Shown piece by piece: positions 18,929 to 27,498 of a stretch of DNA of 64,000 nucleotides. The first letter of the stretch is position 1; each line of letters starts with the position of its first letter. Source of the DNA: Bacillus cereus G9842 (GTDB taxonomy: Bacteria > Bacillota > Bacilli > Bacillales > Bacillaceae_G); the NCBI RefSeq assembly GCF_000021305.1, contig NC_011772.1, positions 391,501 to 455,500 on the forward strand, read 5' to 3'. A model generated the notes under the pieces. The model was not told the DNA's origin, ran no database searches, and saw only the letters and a program-made list of their open reading frames with translations. A program made the position numbers and the translations under genes.

Positions 18929-19249
18929 ATGTCACAACAAGTTACAATGTCATTTTCAGTAGTACCACAAGCGAAAACGAAAGATGTATATTCTGTTGTC
19001 GATAAAGCAATTGAAGTTGTGCAACAATCGGGAGTTCGTTATGAAGTAGGGGCAATGGAAACAACTTTGGAAGGAGAATTAGATGTACTTCTTGATGTCG
19101 TTAAACGTGCACAACAAGCTTGCGTCGATGCTGGAGCAGAAGAAGTGATTACTTCTATTAAAATCCATTATCGTCCAAGCACTGGTGTAACGATAGATGA
19201 AAAGGTTTGGAAGTACCGTGATGAATATGCAAAACCAGAAGCAATCTAA
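18929..19249 (+). CDS. Thiamine-binding (YkoF/MTH1187-like) protein
   Basis: Small cytoplasmic protein of 106 residues with the thiamine_BP pattern: MSFSVVPQ at the N-terminus, a central GVRYEVGAMETTLEGE, and a terminal helix-strand EEVITSIKIHYRP. Relatives bind thiamine or its hydroxymethylpyrimidine moiety. First gene after the TPP riboswitch, with RBS AAGGGGG; its 3' end overlaps the start of the permease gene by 29 bases. Likely a cytosolic carrier or sensor for the pyrimidine precursor; the role is inferred. Confidence 0.85.
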   Translation: MSQQVTMSFSVVPQAKTKDVYSVVDKAIEVVQQSGVRYEVGAMETTLEGELDVLLDVVKRAQQACVDAGAEEVITSIKIHYRPSTGVTIDEKVWKYRDEYAKPEAI

Positions 19250-19994
19250 ACTTATTACAACTATTTGGCTTATCCTTCTCATTGCGATATGGGAAGGATC
19301 TGTTTCATTATTTAAAATCGAACCGTGGATTTTACCAAAGCCTTCTGCCATTGTTCAAGAATTAATTGGGATGAAAGATTTACTATTACCAAATACGATG
19401 CAAACACTGCAGGAAGTTATAATTGGACTATTCTTTGCAATTTTATTGGGGACGAGCATCGCAATTATTATGGACGTTATACCGTTATTTCGTATTTTAA
19501 TAAATCCATTGCTCGTTATTTCGCAAACAATTCCAATTGTTGTACTTGCACCACTATTTATTATTTGGTTTGGATATGGGATGTTGCCGAAAGTAATGGT
19601 CGTAATACTCGTTTGTTTCTTCCCAATTGCGCTTAGTATTTTAGAAGGTTTTCAAACAGTAGATAAAAACATGTTGAAGCTGTTACAAACAATGAAGGCG
19701 ACGAAATGGCAAGTTTACCAGAAAGTAAAATTTCCAGCAGTGCTTCCATACTTTTTCTCAGGCTTAAAAATTGCAGTTACATATAGCGTAATGGGGGCAA
19801 TTATCGGAGAATGGCTCGGTGCAAGTGAAGGATTAGGCGTTATGCTTACGAGGGCTACAAAATCATTTTTGACTGCTCGAGTATTTGGTGTTGCAGCAAT
19901 CATCGTTATGGTGACATTGTGCCTGTATTTTATCGTAGAGTTTATGGCAAGAATAACAGCACCATGGATATATAGAAAGGACGGCAGAAAATGA
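19221..19994 (+). CDS. thiX: ABC transporter permease, thiamine precursor (ThiX-like)
   Basis: BPD-type inner-membrane permease of 257 residues with about six membrane segments. The EAA-loop region is LLQTMKATKWQVYQKVKFPAVLP, which contacts the ATPase. In Bacillus halodurans ThiXYZ imports N-formyl-4-amino-5-aminomethyl-2-methylpyrimidine, a base-degraded thiamine product; gene order and riboswitch here fit that system. ATG 19221 is chosen because GGAAG lies 7 bases upstream. It overlaps thiY by 4 bases (ATGA), which implies coupled translation. Confidence 0.9.
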   Translation: MNMQNQKQSKLITTIWLILLIAIWEGSVSLFKIEPWILPKPSAIVQELIGMKDLLLPNTMQTLQEVIIGLFFAILLGTSIAIIMDVIPLFRILINPLLVISQTIPIVVLAPLFIIWFGYGMLPKVMVVILVCFFPIALSILEGFQTVDKNMLKLLQTMKATKWQVYQKVKFPAVLPYFFSGLKIAVTYSVMGAIIGEWLGASEGLGVMLTRATKSFLTARVFGVAAIIVMVTLCLYFIVEFMARITAPWIYRKDGRK

Positions 19995-20989
19995 AAAAAG
20001 GTTTGAAAGTTATGTTAGCTGCCTTATTAGCGGTAGGTGTGGCTGGATGTAATCCGGCGAAGAAAGAAGAAAGTGCAAGTAAAGATCAAAAAGTAAAAGT
20101 AGTATTAGATTGGTTTCCAAATACGAATCATACTGGCTTATATGTAGCACAAACGAAAGATTATTACAAAAAGCAAGGATTAGATGTAGAAATTATTCAA
20201 CCGGGTGACAATGTAACAGCAGAGCAAATGATAGCATCAGGAAAAGCAGACTTCGCAATAAGCGCACAAGAAAATGTAACATTAGCTCGTGTGGAAGGAA
20301 TTCCTGTTGTATCTGTAGGAGCGATTATTCAGCATAACACTTCAGCGTTTGCATCGCTTAAGAAAGATAATATGACGTCACCGAAAGATTTTGAAGGTAA
20401 ACGTTATGGCGGCTGGGGAGGACCAGCGGAAGAAGCGACATTAAAGACGATTATGGATAAGCATCAAGCTGATTTTAATAAAGTTGAAAAAATCATCTTA
20501 GGACAAACCGATTTCTTTAAATCAATCGGCCGTGATGCAGACTTTGAATGGATTTATTACGGATGGGATGGAATTGAAGCGAAGCGCCAAGGAAAAGAGT
20601 TAAATACGATTATGGTGAAAGACTTAGACCCAGCGCTTGATTTCTATAGTCCTGTTATTATTACGAGTGAAAAACATACGAAGCAAGATAAAGACTTTGT
20701 GAAAAAGTTTATGAGTGCAACAACAGAAGGTTATAATTTTGCAATTAAGGAACCGAAAGAAGCTGCTGATATTCTAATTAAAGCTGTTCCAGATGTAAAT
20801 AAAGATTTAGTTCAAGAAAGCCAGAAATGGTTAAGTACGAAGTATCAAGATGATGCGAAAGCATGGGGTGTACAGAAGGAAGGAATTTGGACGAATTACA
20901 TGAATTTCTTATATGACAACAAAGTTATTAAAAAGAAAATCGATGTAAAAGATGCTTTTACAAATGAATTCCTTCCAAGTGAAAAATGA
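19991..20989 (+). CDS. thiY: Thiamine-precursor-binding lipoprotein (ThiY-like)
   Basis: ABC transporter solute-binding protein of the NMT1/THI5-like family, 332 residues. The signal peptide ends in the lipobox VAGC, so Cys20 is lipidated and the protein sits on the outer face of the membrane. Typical features: VVLDWFPNTNHTGLYVA near the N-terminus, then GKADFAISAQENV and GGWGGPAEE. The family binds the pyrimidine moiety of thiamine breakdown products. Four-base overlaps on both sides tie it to thiX and thiZ. Confidence 0.93.
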   Translation: MKKGLKVMLAALLAVGVAGCNPAKKEESASKDQKVKVVLDWFPNTNHTGLYVAQTKDYYKKQGLDVEIIQPGDNVTAEQMIASGKADFAISAQENVTLARVEGIPVVSVGAIIQHNTSAFASLKKDNMTSPKDFEGKRYGGWGGPAEEATLKTIMDKHQADFNKVEKIILGQTDFFKSIGRDADFEWIYYGWDGIEAKRQGKELNTIMVKDLDPALDFYSPVIITSEKHTKQDKDFVKKFMSATTEGYNFAIKEPKEAADILIKAVPDVNKDLVQESQKWLSTKYQDDAKAWGVQKEGIWTNYMNFLYDNKVIKKKIDVKDAFTNEFLPSEK

Positions 20990-21735
20990 GCGGATTACAA
21001 ATAAAAAATATAGTGAAATCTTTCGACGGAAAGAATGTATTAGAGAATATTAGTGCCTCTATACAAGAGGGAGAGTTTGTTTCCTTTGTAGGACCGAGTG
21101 GTTGCGGGAAAAGCACATTATTAAACATGATTGCAAATGTTGAAAAACCAACAAGCGGGAACGTAACGTATAAAGATAAGCAAGTACAAGAGCAAGATGT
21201 TGTTAGTTATATGCCACAACAAGATTTATTACTACCGTGGCGATCAGCTTTGCAAAATATCGTTCTTCCGTTAGAAATTGAAGGAAAGCCGAAAAAACAA
21301 AGGCTGACAGAAGGAATGGAAGCATTAAAGCAGTTCGAACTAGATGAATATGCAGACCATTATCCAGATGAATTGTCTGGTGGTATGCGTCAAAGAATTA
21401 GTTTTCTGCGCACATATTTATGTGAAAAGCCAATTATGCTGCTTGATGAGCCTTTTGGAAAGTTAGATGCATTTACAAAAATGGAAGTACATAGCTGGCT
21501 TTTAAACTCTTGGCATCAAGAGAAGCAAACAATCGTTATGGTTACACATGACTTAGATGAGGCAATCTTGCTTTCAGATCGCGTATTTATTTTATCTCAA
21601 AGACCAGCGTCAATTGTTGGCGAGGTACAAGTGAAATTACCTAGACCGAGAACGATGGATATGTTAACATCACTCGAATTAAAAAAGGATAAAGAAGAGA
21701 TTTTAAGTGTGTTAGCTCCTTATATGAAAAAATAG
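20986..21735 (+). CDS. thiZ: ABC transporter ATPase, thiamine precursor (ThiZ-like)
   Basis: Nucleotide-binding subunit of 249 residues powering the ThiXY importer. Walker A GPSGCGKST (36-44), Q-loop MPQQD, signature LSGGMRQR, Walker B IMLLDEPFGKLD and switch His in VMVTHDLDEA. Closest to the nitrate/sulfonate/taurine-type ATPases that pair with NMT1-like binding proteins. Last gene of the unit, followed by a strong terminator. Confidence 0.94.
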   Translation: MSGLQIKNIVKSFDGKNVLENISASIQEGEFVSFVGPSGCGKSTLLNMIANVEKPTSGNVTYKDKQVQEQDVVSYMPQQDLLLPWRSALQNIVLPLEIEGKPKKQRLTEGMEALKQFELDEYADHYPDELSGGMRQRISFLRTYLCEKPIMLLDEPFGKLDAFTKMEVHSWLLNSWHQEKQTIVMVTHDLDEAILLSDRVFILSQRPASIVGEVQVKLPRPRTMDMLTSLELKKDKEEILSVLAPYMKK

Positions 21736-21787
21736 AAAAAGCCTTTTAACAGTTGTTAGTATAATTACTGTTAAGAGGCTTTTTTTA
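21736..21787 (+). terminator. Terminator of the thi ABC operon
   Basis: AAAAGCCTTTTAACAG...CTGTTAAGAGGCTTTTTT hairpin starting directly after the thiZ stop codon, followed by T residues. Confidence 0.9.
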
Positions 21788-21893
21788 GAATATGAAAAGA
21801 TGGAGAAGGAACAAAAGGGAAAATAGAGAATAGAATATAACAGAGTAGTTTATACTCTTAATATAACAAATGTTAAAGGAGTGAAAGGATAAA

Positions 21894-21932
21894 ATGACTT
21901 TATCAACTGTTCTTCAAATGGTTTTAGCTTGA
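21894..21932 (+). CDS. 12-residue leader peptide upstream of the ABC-F gene
   Basis: MTLSTVLQMVLA followed by TGA, preceded by AAAGGAGTGAAAGGATAAA, a ribosome binding site as good as that of any gene here. It is far too short to be a folded enzyme. Its 3' half (CTTCAA 21912-21917, TTTAGCTT 21923-21930) is complementary to AAGCTAAATTGAAG at 21964-21977. Two terminator hairpins follow. The arrangement is that of ribosome-mediated attenuation, in which a stalled ribosome changes downstream folding. Translation itself is inferred. Confidence 0.6.
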   Translation: MTLSTVLQMVLA

Positions 21933-22054
21933 TATGGGAGAAGTCTGCCCATTTTTTAAGATTAAGCTAAATTGAAGACAGCAGGTAAAGAACCTTAATC
22001 CTTTTTTACGATAATATGTAATGGGTAAGGTGTATTCACCTTACCCATTTTTAT
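21912..22054 (+). promoter_or_regulatory. Attenuator region of the ABC-F gene
   Basis: Terminator 1 is ATGGGAGA / TCTGCCCAT (21934-21941 with 21944-21952, one bulge) followed by TTTTT. Terminator 2 is a perfect 12-bp stem, ATGGGTAAGGTG / CACCTTACCCAT (22021-22032 with 22037-22048), followed by TTTTTA. An upstream ACCTTAATCC (21982-21991) can pair with GGGTAAGGT of terminator 2, and the leader-peptide codons can pair with 21964-21977. These alternatives could let ribosome position decide read-through into the downstream gene. Confidence 0.6.
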
Positions 22055-22130
22055 ATGCATAATTAAATAAGGATTCATACTGTTGGTCTCTCTATTTAGC
22101 TTATGGACGATAAGTAAAGGAGAGAAAAAA

Positions 22131-23675
22131 ATGAGTATATTAACAGTAGAAAATTTAAGTCATTCGTATGGTGAGAAAACCATCTTATATAATGCATGCT
22201 TTCGATTATTAAAGGGGGAGCATGTTGGGTTAGTAGGGAAAAATGGGATTGGAAAATCAACACTGCTAAGAATTTTAACAGGAGAACTTATACATGATGA
22301 TGGGAACATTGAATGGTTTCCACATGTAAAGGTTGGATTTTTGCAGCAGCATATAGATTTACAAGAAGGAATAACAATTGCAGGATACTTGCAAAGTGCA
22401 TTTTCTAACTTGTATGCGATTGAATATGAAATGTTAAAAATTGCAGAAGAGATGGCTGAAGCAGTAGAAGTAGAAAAATTGTTAGTAAGGTATGGAGAGT
22501 TACAAACTATATTGGAAAACTCTAATTTCTATCAAATTCATACAGAAATTGAAGAAGTGGCAATTGGTTTAGGGCTGTTTGAAATAGGATTGGAAAAGGA
22601 TGTTTCAAAGTTAAGTGGAGGACAGCGGACAAAGTTATTACTAGGAAAGCTTCTTCTAGAAAAAGCTGATGTTTTATTGCTAGATGAACCAACGAACTAT
22701 TTAGATACAGCACATATAGAATGGTTGCAATCGTACTTGAAACTGTACGAAAAAGCTTATATTATCATTTCGCATGATGAAGTATTTTTGAACAATATTA
22801 CGAATGTCATTTACCATCTAGAAGAACGAAAAGTTAAGCGATATGTAGGGGATTATGAAAAGTTTTTACAAAGTTACCAAGTACAAAGGAAACAATTACA
22901 ATCGGCGTATGTGAAACAACAAAAAGAAATTGCTCAGTTAGAAACATTTATTCAAAAAAATAAGATTCGAAAAGCAAAACAGGCAAAAAGTCGAGAGAAA
23001 GTATTGGAGAAAATGCAAAGGGTTGAAAAGGTTAATAATATACCTCGGTCCCGTTTTGCTTTTACTGTTTATAATGAACCAGTAAGTCGTATATTACAGG
23101 CTGAGAAACTAAGAGTGGGTTATAGTGAGCCGTTATTTCCAGGCTTGAATTTACAAGTGAAAAAAGGAGAAAAGATAGCTGTTGTTGGTCATAACGGTAT
23201 TGGAAAAACGACAATGTTAAAGACGTTATTAGGTCAAATAAAGCCGCTAAGCGGTTCAATTTTTGTTGGGGAACGAGTAAATCCTGCTTATTTTGCACAG
23301 GAAGAGTTTGCTTCAGAAATAACACCGTTAGAGAAAGTTTGGGCAGAACGACCAGATATGACAAAGAAAGAAGTGCGCCAAGTATTAGCGAAGTGTGGAT
23401 TGAAAGAAGAACACGTATTAAAACCTATTCGTTTATTAAGCGGTGGAGAGCAAACGAAAGTGCGTTTATGTGAACTTATCGTAACGAAAAGCAATGTTTT
23501 AATTTTAGACGAACCGACTAATCATTTGGATGTAGAAACTAAGATGGCTTTAAAAGAAGCGTTACAACAATATAAAGGAACGGTTTTAATTGTCTCACAT
23601 GAACCTTCTTTCTATGAATCGTGGATAACAAAAGTATGGAATATAGAAGAGTGGAATGCTGAACAATATGAATAA
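22131..23675 (+). CDS. ABC-F family ATPase, YfmM-like
   Basis: Soluble protein of 514 residues with two ABC cassettes and no membrane segments. First cassette: Walker A GKNGIGKST, signature LSGGQRTK, Walker B VLLLDEPTNYLD. A charged linker follows, about residues 240-320 (KAKQAKSREKVLEKMQ). Second cassette: GHNGIGKTT, LSGGEQTKVR, LILDEPTNHLD. ABC-F proteins bind the ribosomal E site and act as translation factors or antibiotic-resistance proteins. The sequence is close to B. subtilis YfmM in start, spacing and motifs. ATG 22131 follows AAAGGAGAG; the longer frame upstream overlaps the leader and is not used. The leader attenuator suggests induction by translation inhibitors. Confidence 0.88.
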   Translation: MSILTVENLSHSYGEKTILYNACFRLLKGEHVGLVGKNGIGKSTLLRILTGELIHDDGNIEWFPHVKVGFLQQHIDLQEGITIAGYLQSAFSNLYAIEYEMLKIAEEMAEAVEVEKLLVRYGELQTILENSNFYQIHTEIEEVAIGLGLFEIGLEKDVSKLSGGQRTKLLLGKLLLEKADVLLLDEPTNYLDTAHIEWLQSYLKLYEKAYIIISHDEVFLNNITNVIYHLEERKVKRYVGDYEKFLQSYQVQRKQLQSAYVKQQKEIAQLETFIQKNKIRKAKQAKSREKVLEKMQRVEKVNNIPRSRFAFTVYNEPVSRILQAEKLRVGYSEPLFPGLNLQVKKGEKIAVVGHNGIGKTTMLKTLLGQIKPLSGSIFVGERVNPAYFAQEEFASEITPLEKVWAERPDMTKKEVRQVLAKCGLKEEHVLKPIRLLSGGEQTKVRLCELIVTKSNVLILDEPTNHLDVETKMALKEALQQYKGTVLIVSHEPSFYESWITKVWNIEEWNAEQYE

Positions 23676-23718
23676 AGAAAAGACATTAGCTTTTATGAGC
23701 TAATGTCTTTTCTTTGTG
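23674..23718 (+). terminator. Terminator of the ABC-F gene
   Basis: Perfect 18-bp stem (23674-23691 with 23698-23715) that overlaps the stop codon, arms AAAGAAAAGACATTAGCT and its complement. Confidence 0.9.
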
Positions 23719-24043
23719 ATTAACATGATTTTCGAGAACTCTTACATGAGAATTGTATGAAGAAGCACTCTTATGGTGCGCTTATAAGCGTGCTTTTTCT
23801 TTTGTTATATTTATAATAATACGAAAGCCTTTCCCTAACAGGTGACTATCTTTCTTTATATATATAGATAGTTCAAAGTGGAATGAAAATAATTCCTATA
23901 TGTAAAGAATAATGTGGATATTATAGGAAGACAATAGAAATTAAAGGAAATTCATGTAAAATTCAAATTAACTTCATATCAACTTCATATTAGAAATTAA
24001 TTATAATAGGTTATTGTGATGATTTTTATTTTTCATAAAATTA
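23719..24043. other. Intergenic region, ABC-F gene to chitinase
   Basis: No gene found. It holds a weak hairpin with AGCAC / GTGCT arms and a T run (about 23763-23800) and an AT-rich inverted repeat, ACTATCT...AGATAGT (23845-23872). The rest is AT-rich sequence without clear signals. Confidence 0.4.
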
Positions 24044-24089
24044 AAAGTTTGAATTTAGGAGGTATTGCTCAAACCTAAATTCAAACTTT
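24044..24089 (-). terminator. Terminator of the chitinase gene
   Basis: Perfect 16-bp stem, AAAGTTTGAATTTAGG / CCTAAATTCAAACTTT (24044-24059 with 24074-24089), 27 bases beyond the chitinase stop on the minus strand. Confidence 0.8.
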
Positions 24090-24115
24090 AGTGAAATAAT
24101 TAATGGATATTACGT

Positions 24116-26140
24116 CTAGTTTTCGCTAATGACGGCATTTAAAAGTTCGGCAGGATTACCCGTTCCTGCACCACCAATTGTAATTGATCCACCAGGAGGA
24201 ATTTCGCCATTCCATCCTGCGTTCGTAATTACATAATGATTATTTGTTTTACTACTAATTTTAGAATCCCAAACTTGTGTTAAATTGCCGCTATAATCAA
24301 ATTCTAATTTCCAATTTTTAATAGGAATCGTTCCGTTATTTTTAATTATAATCGAGAAGTTATAACCGCTTCCCCAATTCGAAGTGACTGAAAATGTAGC
24401 AGTGCCATTTCCATCAGGAGGTGTTGTATTAGCTTCATCCGTTTTGACAGTAAGAGCGGTAGGGTGTGATTTATTTCCAGAAGCATCTTTGGCAATTACT
24501 GAAAATGTGTATTCCGTATTAGGTTTTAAGTTTTTAATTGTAATGCTATTTGTTGTTGCACTCCATTTTTCTTCTCCGGCAGTAATTTCGTATTCAGTAA
24601 CGCCTACGTTATCAGTGGATGCAGTCCAGCTTAATTGAACTGAGCTTGAAGTTTTATTCGTAACTATAATGTTTTTAACATTCGTTGGTGGCTCAGTATC
24701 TTTTTGGTTAATAGGTCCACCAAGTAATTCTTTTACTAGCGTATCAAGTAATTTTGGACCACTACAACTATATTTTGGACTTGTACGGCAATCTCCGCTT
24801 AGTTCCCAAAACATTGCTCCACTTAAACCTTTCGTCTTTATATAGTCTGTTTTATATTTCATAGATTCATTGTCATCGTAGCTAATAAATGTGCCTGTAG
24901 TTGCATTATATAAATAAGGTACTTTAGCTGTGTCATTCCAGTAGCGTACAAAACCATTTTTATTAACGTAATTGGCTGTTAAATCACCGTAATCATACAC
25001 ACCTGTGTCACCGGTAGAATAATCATCCCAAGTACCTTTAGAAGCAAGTTTCCCATCACTACCTGGTTTGCAAGGTTGATATTGTCCGTTATTTTCTTTT
25101 CCACAACTTTTCCAGCCACGTCCGTAAAAAGGTACGCCTAATACTAGTTTATCCACTGGAACACCTTCATTGGTATAAACGTCTATAGCACCATCTACGT
25201 AAAAATTCGTATTTGCTGCTGGGTCATTTGGATCCTTATATAGAGCTGCATTATGATTAGAAGTAGCTTCCCATCCACCGTGGAAATCATATGTCATAAT
25301 ATTAATCCAATCGAGTATTTGAGAAATTTTCTTTAGCTCTGTATGATCAGCGTAGCGTTGACTTGCACCTGACGCGATTGTTAGTAAATATTGTTTGCCA
25401 TCTTCAGCACCTGCTTTATTCAAAGCATTTCGGACGTCTTGAAGAAGAAGAGTGAAATTTTGTTTATCTTCAGGACGATAACTACCACCAGGAATTGTTT
25501 CAACGCCCGGATATTCCCAGTCTAAATCTACGCCATCAAATCCATATGCGCGAAGAAAAGCTACTGTAGATTCGGCAAATACTTTTCTTGTCTTTTCATC
25601 AGCGGCCATATCAGAAAAGCGGTTAGACCAAGTCCAGCCACCAACGGAAATTATTGTTTTTAAATGAGGATATTTAGCTTTTAATCGTTTTAGTTCTCCG
25701 AAATTTCCGCAACGGGCATATTTATCGCAATCTTCCCAAGTTGTACCTGAGCCAGGATACGATTTGGTAACATCAGCCCATGGTTCACCGAGTACGAGAG
25801 TACCATTAGGAACCTCTTTATTTTGCAATGGTACACCAGATTCTTTACAGTTCCACGTTTGTTTATTTGGATTATCCGGATGGGTAGAAGGATTTCCATG
25901 TTTTCCATTCCAACAAATATCCGCGAAAGCATAGTTAAGGTGAGTAAGTTTTGATGCATCAATGTCAGCAACTTGATAATTACGTCCGTAAACGCCCCAC
26001 GAAGGAAAGTACCCAACAATTTTTTGACTTTGCTTTGGTGAATCTGCTAATGCGAGATTTGGAGTAATAAAATTTGTGAGAAAAAGAGGTAAGAAAAGTA
26101 GTAGAGATAGTAATAGCAGTGTGAATTTTTGAGACCTCAT
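24116..26140 (-). CDS. Secreted chitinase, GH18-FnIII-CBM2
   Basis: Exported enzyme of 674 residues that hydrolyses beta-1,4-GlcNAc chains of chitin. Signal peptide about 1-32, ending NLALA. Catalytic GH18 domain about 38-455 with SVGGW (165-169) and the DGVDLDWEY motif (202-210; proton donor Glu209). A fibronectin type III domain follows at about 487-575, then a C-terminal carbohydrate-binding module of family 2 type (about 580-674, WGSGYNFSIIIKN...NAGWNGEIPPGG). Length and domain order match the 74-kDa chitinase of the B. cereus group. The start with MRSQK at 26140 sits 8 bases after AAAGGAG. Expression probably responds to carbon source (cre-like site upstream). Confidence 0.95.
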   Translation of the reverse strand: MRSQKFTLLLLSLLLFLPLFLTNFITPNLALADSPKQSQKIVGYFPSWGVYGRNYQVADIDASKLTHLNYAFADICWNGKHGNPSTHPDNPNKQTWNCKESGVPLQNKEVPNGTLVLGEPWADVTKSYPGSGTTWEDCDKYARCGNFGELKRLKAKYPHLKTIISVGGWTWSNRFSDMAADEKTRKVFAESTVAFLRAYGFDGVDLDWEYPGVETIPGGSYRPEDKQNFTLLLQDVRNALNKAGAEDGKQYLLTIASGASQRYADHTELKKISQILDWINIMTYDFHGGWEATSNHNAALYKDPNDPAANTNFYVDGAIDVYTNEGVPVDKLVLGVPFYGRGWKSCGKENNGQYQPCKPGSDGKLASKGTWDDYSTGDTGVYDYGDLTANYVNKNGFVRYWNDTAKVPYLYNATTGTFISYDDNESMKYKTDYIKTKGLSGAMFWELSGDCRTSPKYSCSGPKLLDTLVKELLGGPINQKDTEPPTNVKNIIVTNKTSSSVQLSWTASTDNVGVTEYEITAGEEKWSATTNSITIKNLKPNTEYTFSVIAKDASGNKSHPTALTVKTDEANTTPPDGNGTATFSVTSNWGSGYNFSIIIKNNGTIPIKNWKLEFDYSGNLTQVWDSKISSKTNNHYVITNAGWNGEIPPGGSITIGGAGTGNPAELLNAVISEN

Positions 26141-26202
26141 AGCCATTTCTCCTTTCAAAATAAAAGATATATTTAAAGGCATACGCCAATAAATCAAAAT
26201 GA

Positions 26203-26314
26203 ATCTAGACGTATGAAACGTCTAGATAAAATGATCAGACATCACGAAGTCTATACAAGGGAGCTGGGGGTGATTAAATCGTAACAAATGTAAGATTTAG
26301 TGTAAACGCTTTAT
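26203..26314 (-). promoter_or_regulatory. Chitinase upstream region: inverted repeat and cre-like site
   Basis: A perfect 9-bp inverted repeat, ATCTAGACG / CGTCTAGAT, with a 7-base loop lies at 26203-26227, about 65 bases before the chitinase start. A cre-like TGTAAACGCTTTAT lies at 26301-26314. CcpA control of chitinases is known in bacilli; the role of the inverted repeat (operator or 5' hairpin) is unknown. Confidence 0.45.
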
Positions 26315-26511
26315 TAAGTTGAAAAAGACTTTCTCAATATAAAAAGGCTTGAATACAAACTATATATGAAAACGAAAGGTCGGTATGGGAGGAAATAGCT
26401 CATTATAAATAAATTTGAGAAAAAATTGTATGGAGCCAATTATTAAAGACGTAGAAAGATAAGGAAATATCATGTAAAATAATAGTAAAAATATGTAAAG
26501 GAGGGAATAGT

Positions 26512-26883
26512 GTGGATGTGTTTTTGAACATTGCTGAAGAAAAAATTCGCCAAGCAATACGGAATGGTGATCTTGATTATCTTCCGGGAAAAGGAAAACC
26601 ACTACAATTAGAAGATTTTTCAATGGTACCTCCAGAACTTAGAATGAGTTATAAAATTTTAAAAAATGCGGGAATGATTCCACCAGAGATGGAACTACAA
26701 AAAGATATATTAAAAATAGAGGATCTAATTGCCTGCTGTTATGATGAAGAAGAGAGAAAGAAATTACGAGAAGAGTTAACAATAAAAACGTTACGTTTTC
26801 AGCAGGTAATGGAAAAGAGAAAGATTAAAGATAGTTCAGCTTTTCGTATGTATCAAGACAAAGTATTTCGTAAATTACGCTAA
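26512..26883 (+). CDS. DUF1992 (DnaJ-homologue subfamily C 28-like) protein
   Basis: Small soluble protein of 123 residues. The start VFLNIAEEKIRQAI, the loop DLDYLPGKGKPLQLEDF and the PPELRMSYKILKNAGMIPPE block are hallmarks of DUF1992; no J-domain is present in spite of the family name. Function unknown. GTG start with AAAGGAGGG 6 bases upstream. It leads a three-gene run with a thioredoxin-like protein and a small membrane protein (gaps of 10 and 13 bases). Confidence 0.85.
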   Translation: MDVFLNIAEEKIRQAIRNGDLDYLPGKGKPLQLEDFSMVPPELRMSYKILKNAGMIPPEMELQKDILKIEDLIACCYDEEERKKLREELTIKTLRFQQVMEKRKIKDSSAFRMYQDKVFRKLR

Positions 26884-26893
26884 GAGGGATAAG

Positions 26894-27208
26894 ATGACTA
26901 CATTTAAAACGATAGAAGAAATAGCGACCTATATCGAAGAACAACAATTGGTACTTCTGTTTATTAAAACGGAAAATTGTGGTGTTTGTGATGTTATGCT
27001 AAGAAAAGTAAATTGCGTATTAGAGAATTATGATTACGTAGAGAAAATAGAGATATTACTACAAGACATGCAAGAGATTGCGGGGCGATATGCCGTATTT
27101 ACAGGACCGACAATTTTATTATTTTATAATGGAAAAGAGATCCTTCGAGAATCGCGCTTCATTTCACTTGAAAATCTAGAGAGAACCATTCAATTATTCG
27201 AGGAATAA
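26894..27208 (+). CDS. Thioredoxin-like protein, CGVC active site
   Basis: Thioredoxin fold of 104 residues: strand LVLLFIKTENCGVCDVM with a CxxC pair (Cys-Gly-Val-Cys), and the cis-Pro loop FTGPTILLFYNGKEI. No signal peptide, so probably cytoplasmic thiol-disulfide exchange or redox sensing. The CGVC active site differs from the CGPC of housekeeping thioredoxin. RBS is GAGGGAT. Co-transcribed with neighbours by spacing. Confidence 0.9.
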   Translation: MTTFKTIEEIATYIEEQQLVLLFIKTENCGVCDVMLRKVNCVLENYDYVEKIEILLQDMQEIAGRYAVFTGPTILLFYNGKEILRESRFISLENLERTIQLFEE

Positions 27209-27221
27209 GGGAGGCTTTTAT

Positions 27222-27464
27222 ATGGAATTTATTATCGTCATACTATTATTTGTTGTAGTTGGAATAATCGTAACAGCAGTTCGATCGAACAAAAAGAAGG
27301 TAAATCTTACAAAACAAAATAACATTCATAATTCATCTAACAGCTCATCACCATTATTTTTCTTTGCTGGATCTGATAATGATAGCTCGCATGATGGCGG
27401 TTCACATGATTGTGGAGGGTCTTTTGGGGGAGATAGCGGGGGAAGCTGCGGTGGTGGTGATTGA
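27222..27464 (+). CDS. Small membrane protein with Gly/Cys/His-rich tail
   Basis: 80 residues. One N-terminal membrane segment (about 3-21, FIIVILLFVVVGIIVTAV), a basic stretch RSNKKK that should stay inside, a Ser/Asn linker, and a tail rich in Gly, Ser, Asp, His and Cys (SHDGGSHDCGG, DSGGSCGGGD). I do not recognise a characterised family. Such tails can bind metal or be intrinsically disordered. Its place after a CxxC thioredoxin-like gene suggests a redox or metal link, which is only inference. RBS GGGAGG. Confidence 0.7.
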   Translation: MEFIIVILLFVVVGIIVTAVRSNKKKVNLTKQNNIHNSSNSSSPLFFFAGSDNDSSHDGGSHDCGGSFGGDSGGSCGGGD

Positions 27465-27469
27465 TGAAA

Positions 27470-27498
27470 ATGCGCCTTATATAGGCGTATTTCTTTTT
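27470..27498 (+). terminator. Terminator after the Gly/Cys-rich protein gene
   Basis: ATGCGCCT / AGGCGTAT stem (27470-27477 with 27483-27490, one G-U pair), then TTCTTTTT. Confidence 0.75.

Noticed and set aside
23757..23816. 19-codon ORF (MKKHSYGALIS...) before the chitinase gene
   Set aside because: No ribosome binding site, and its sequence is mostly the arms of a hairpin; coding is not supported.
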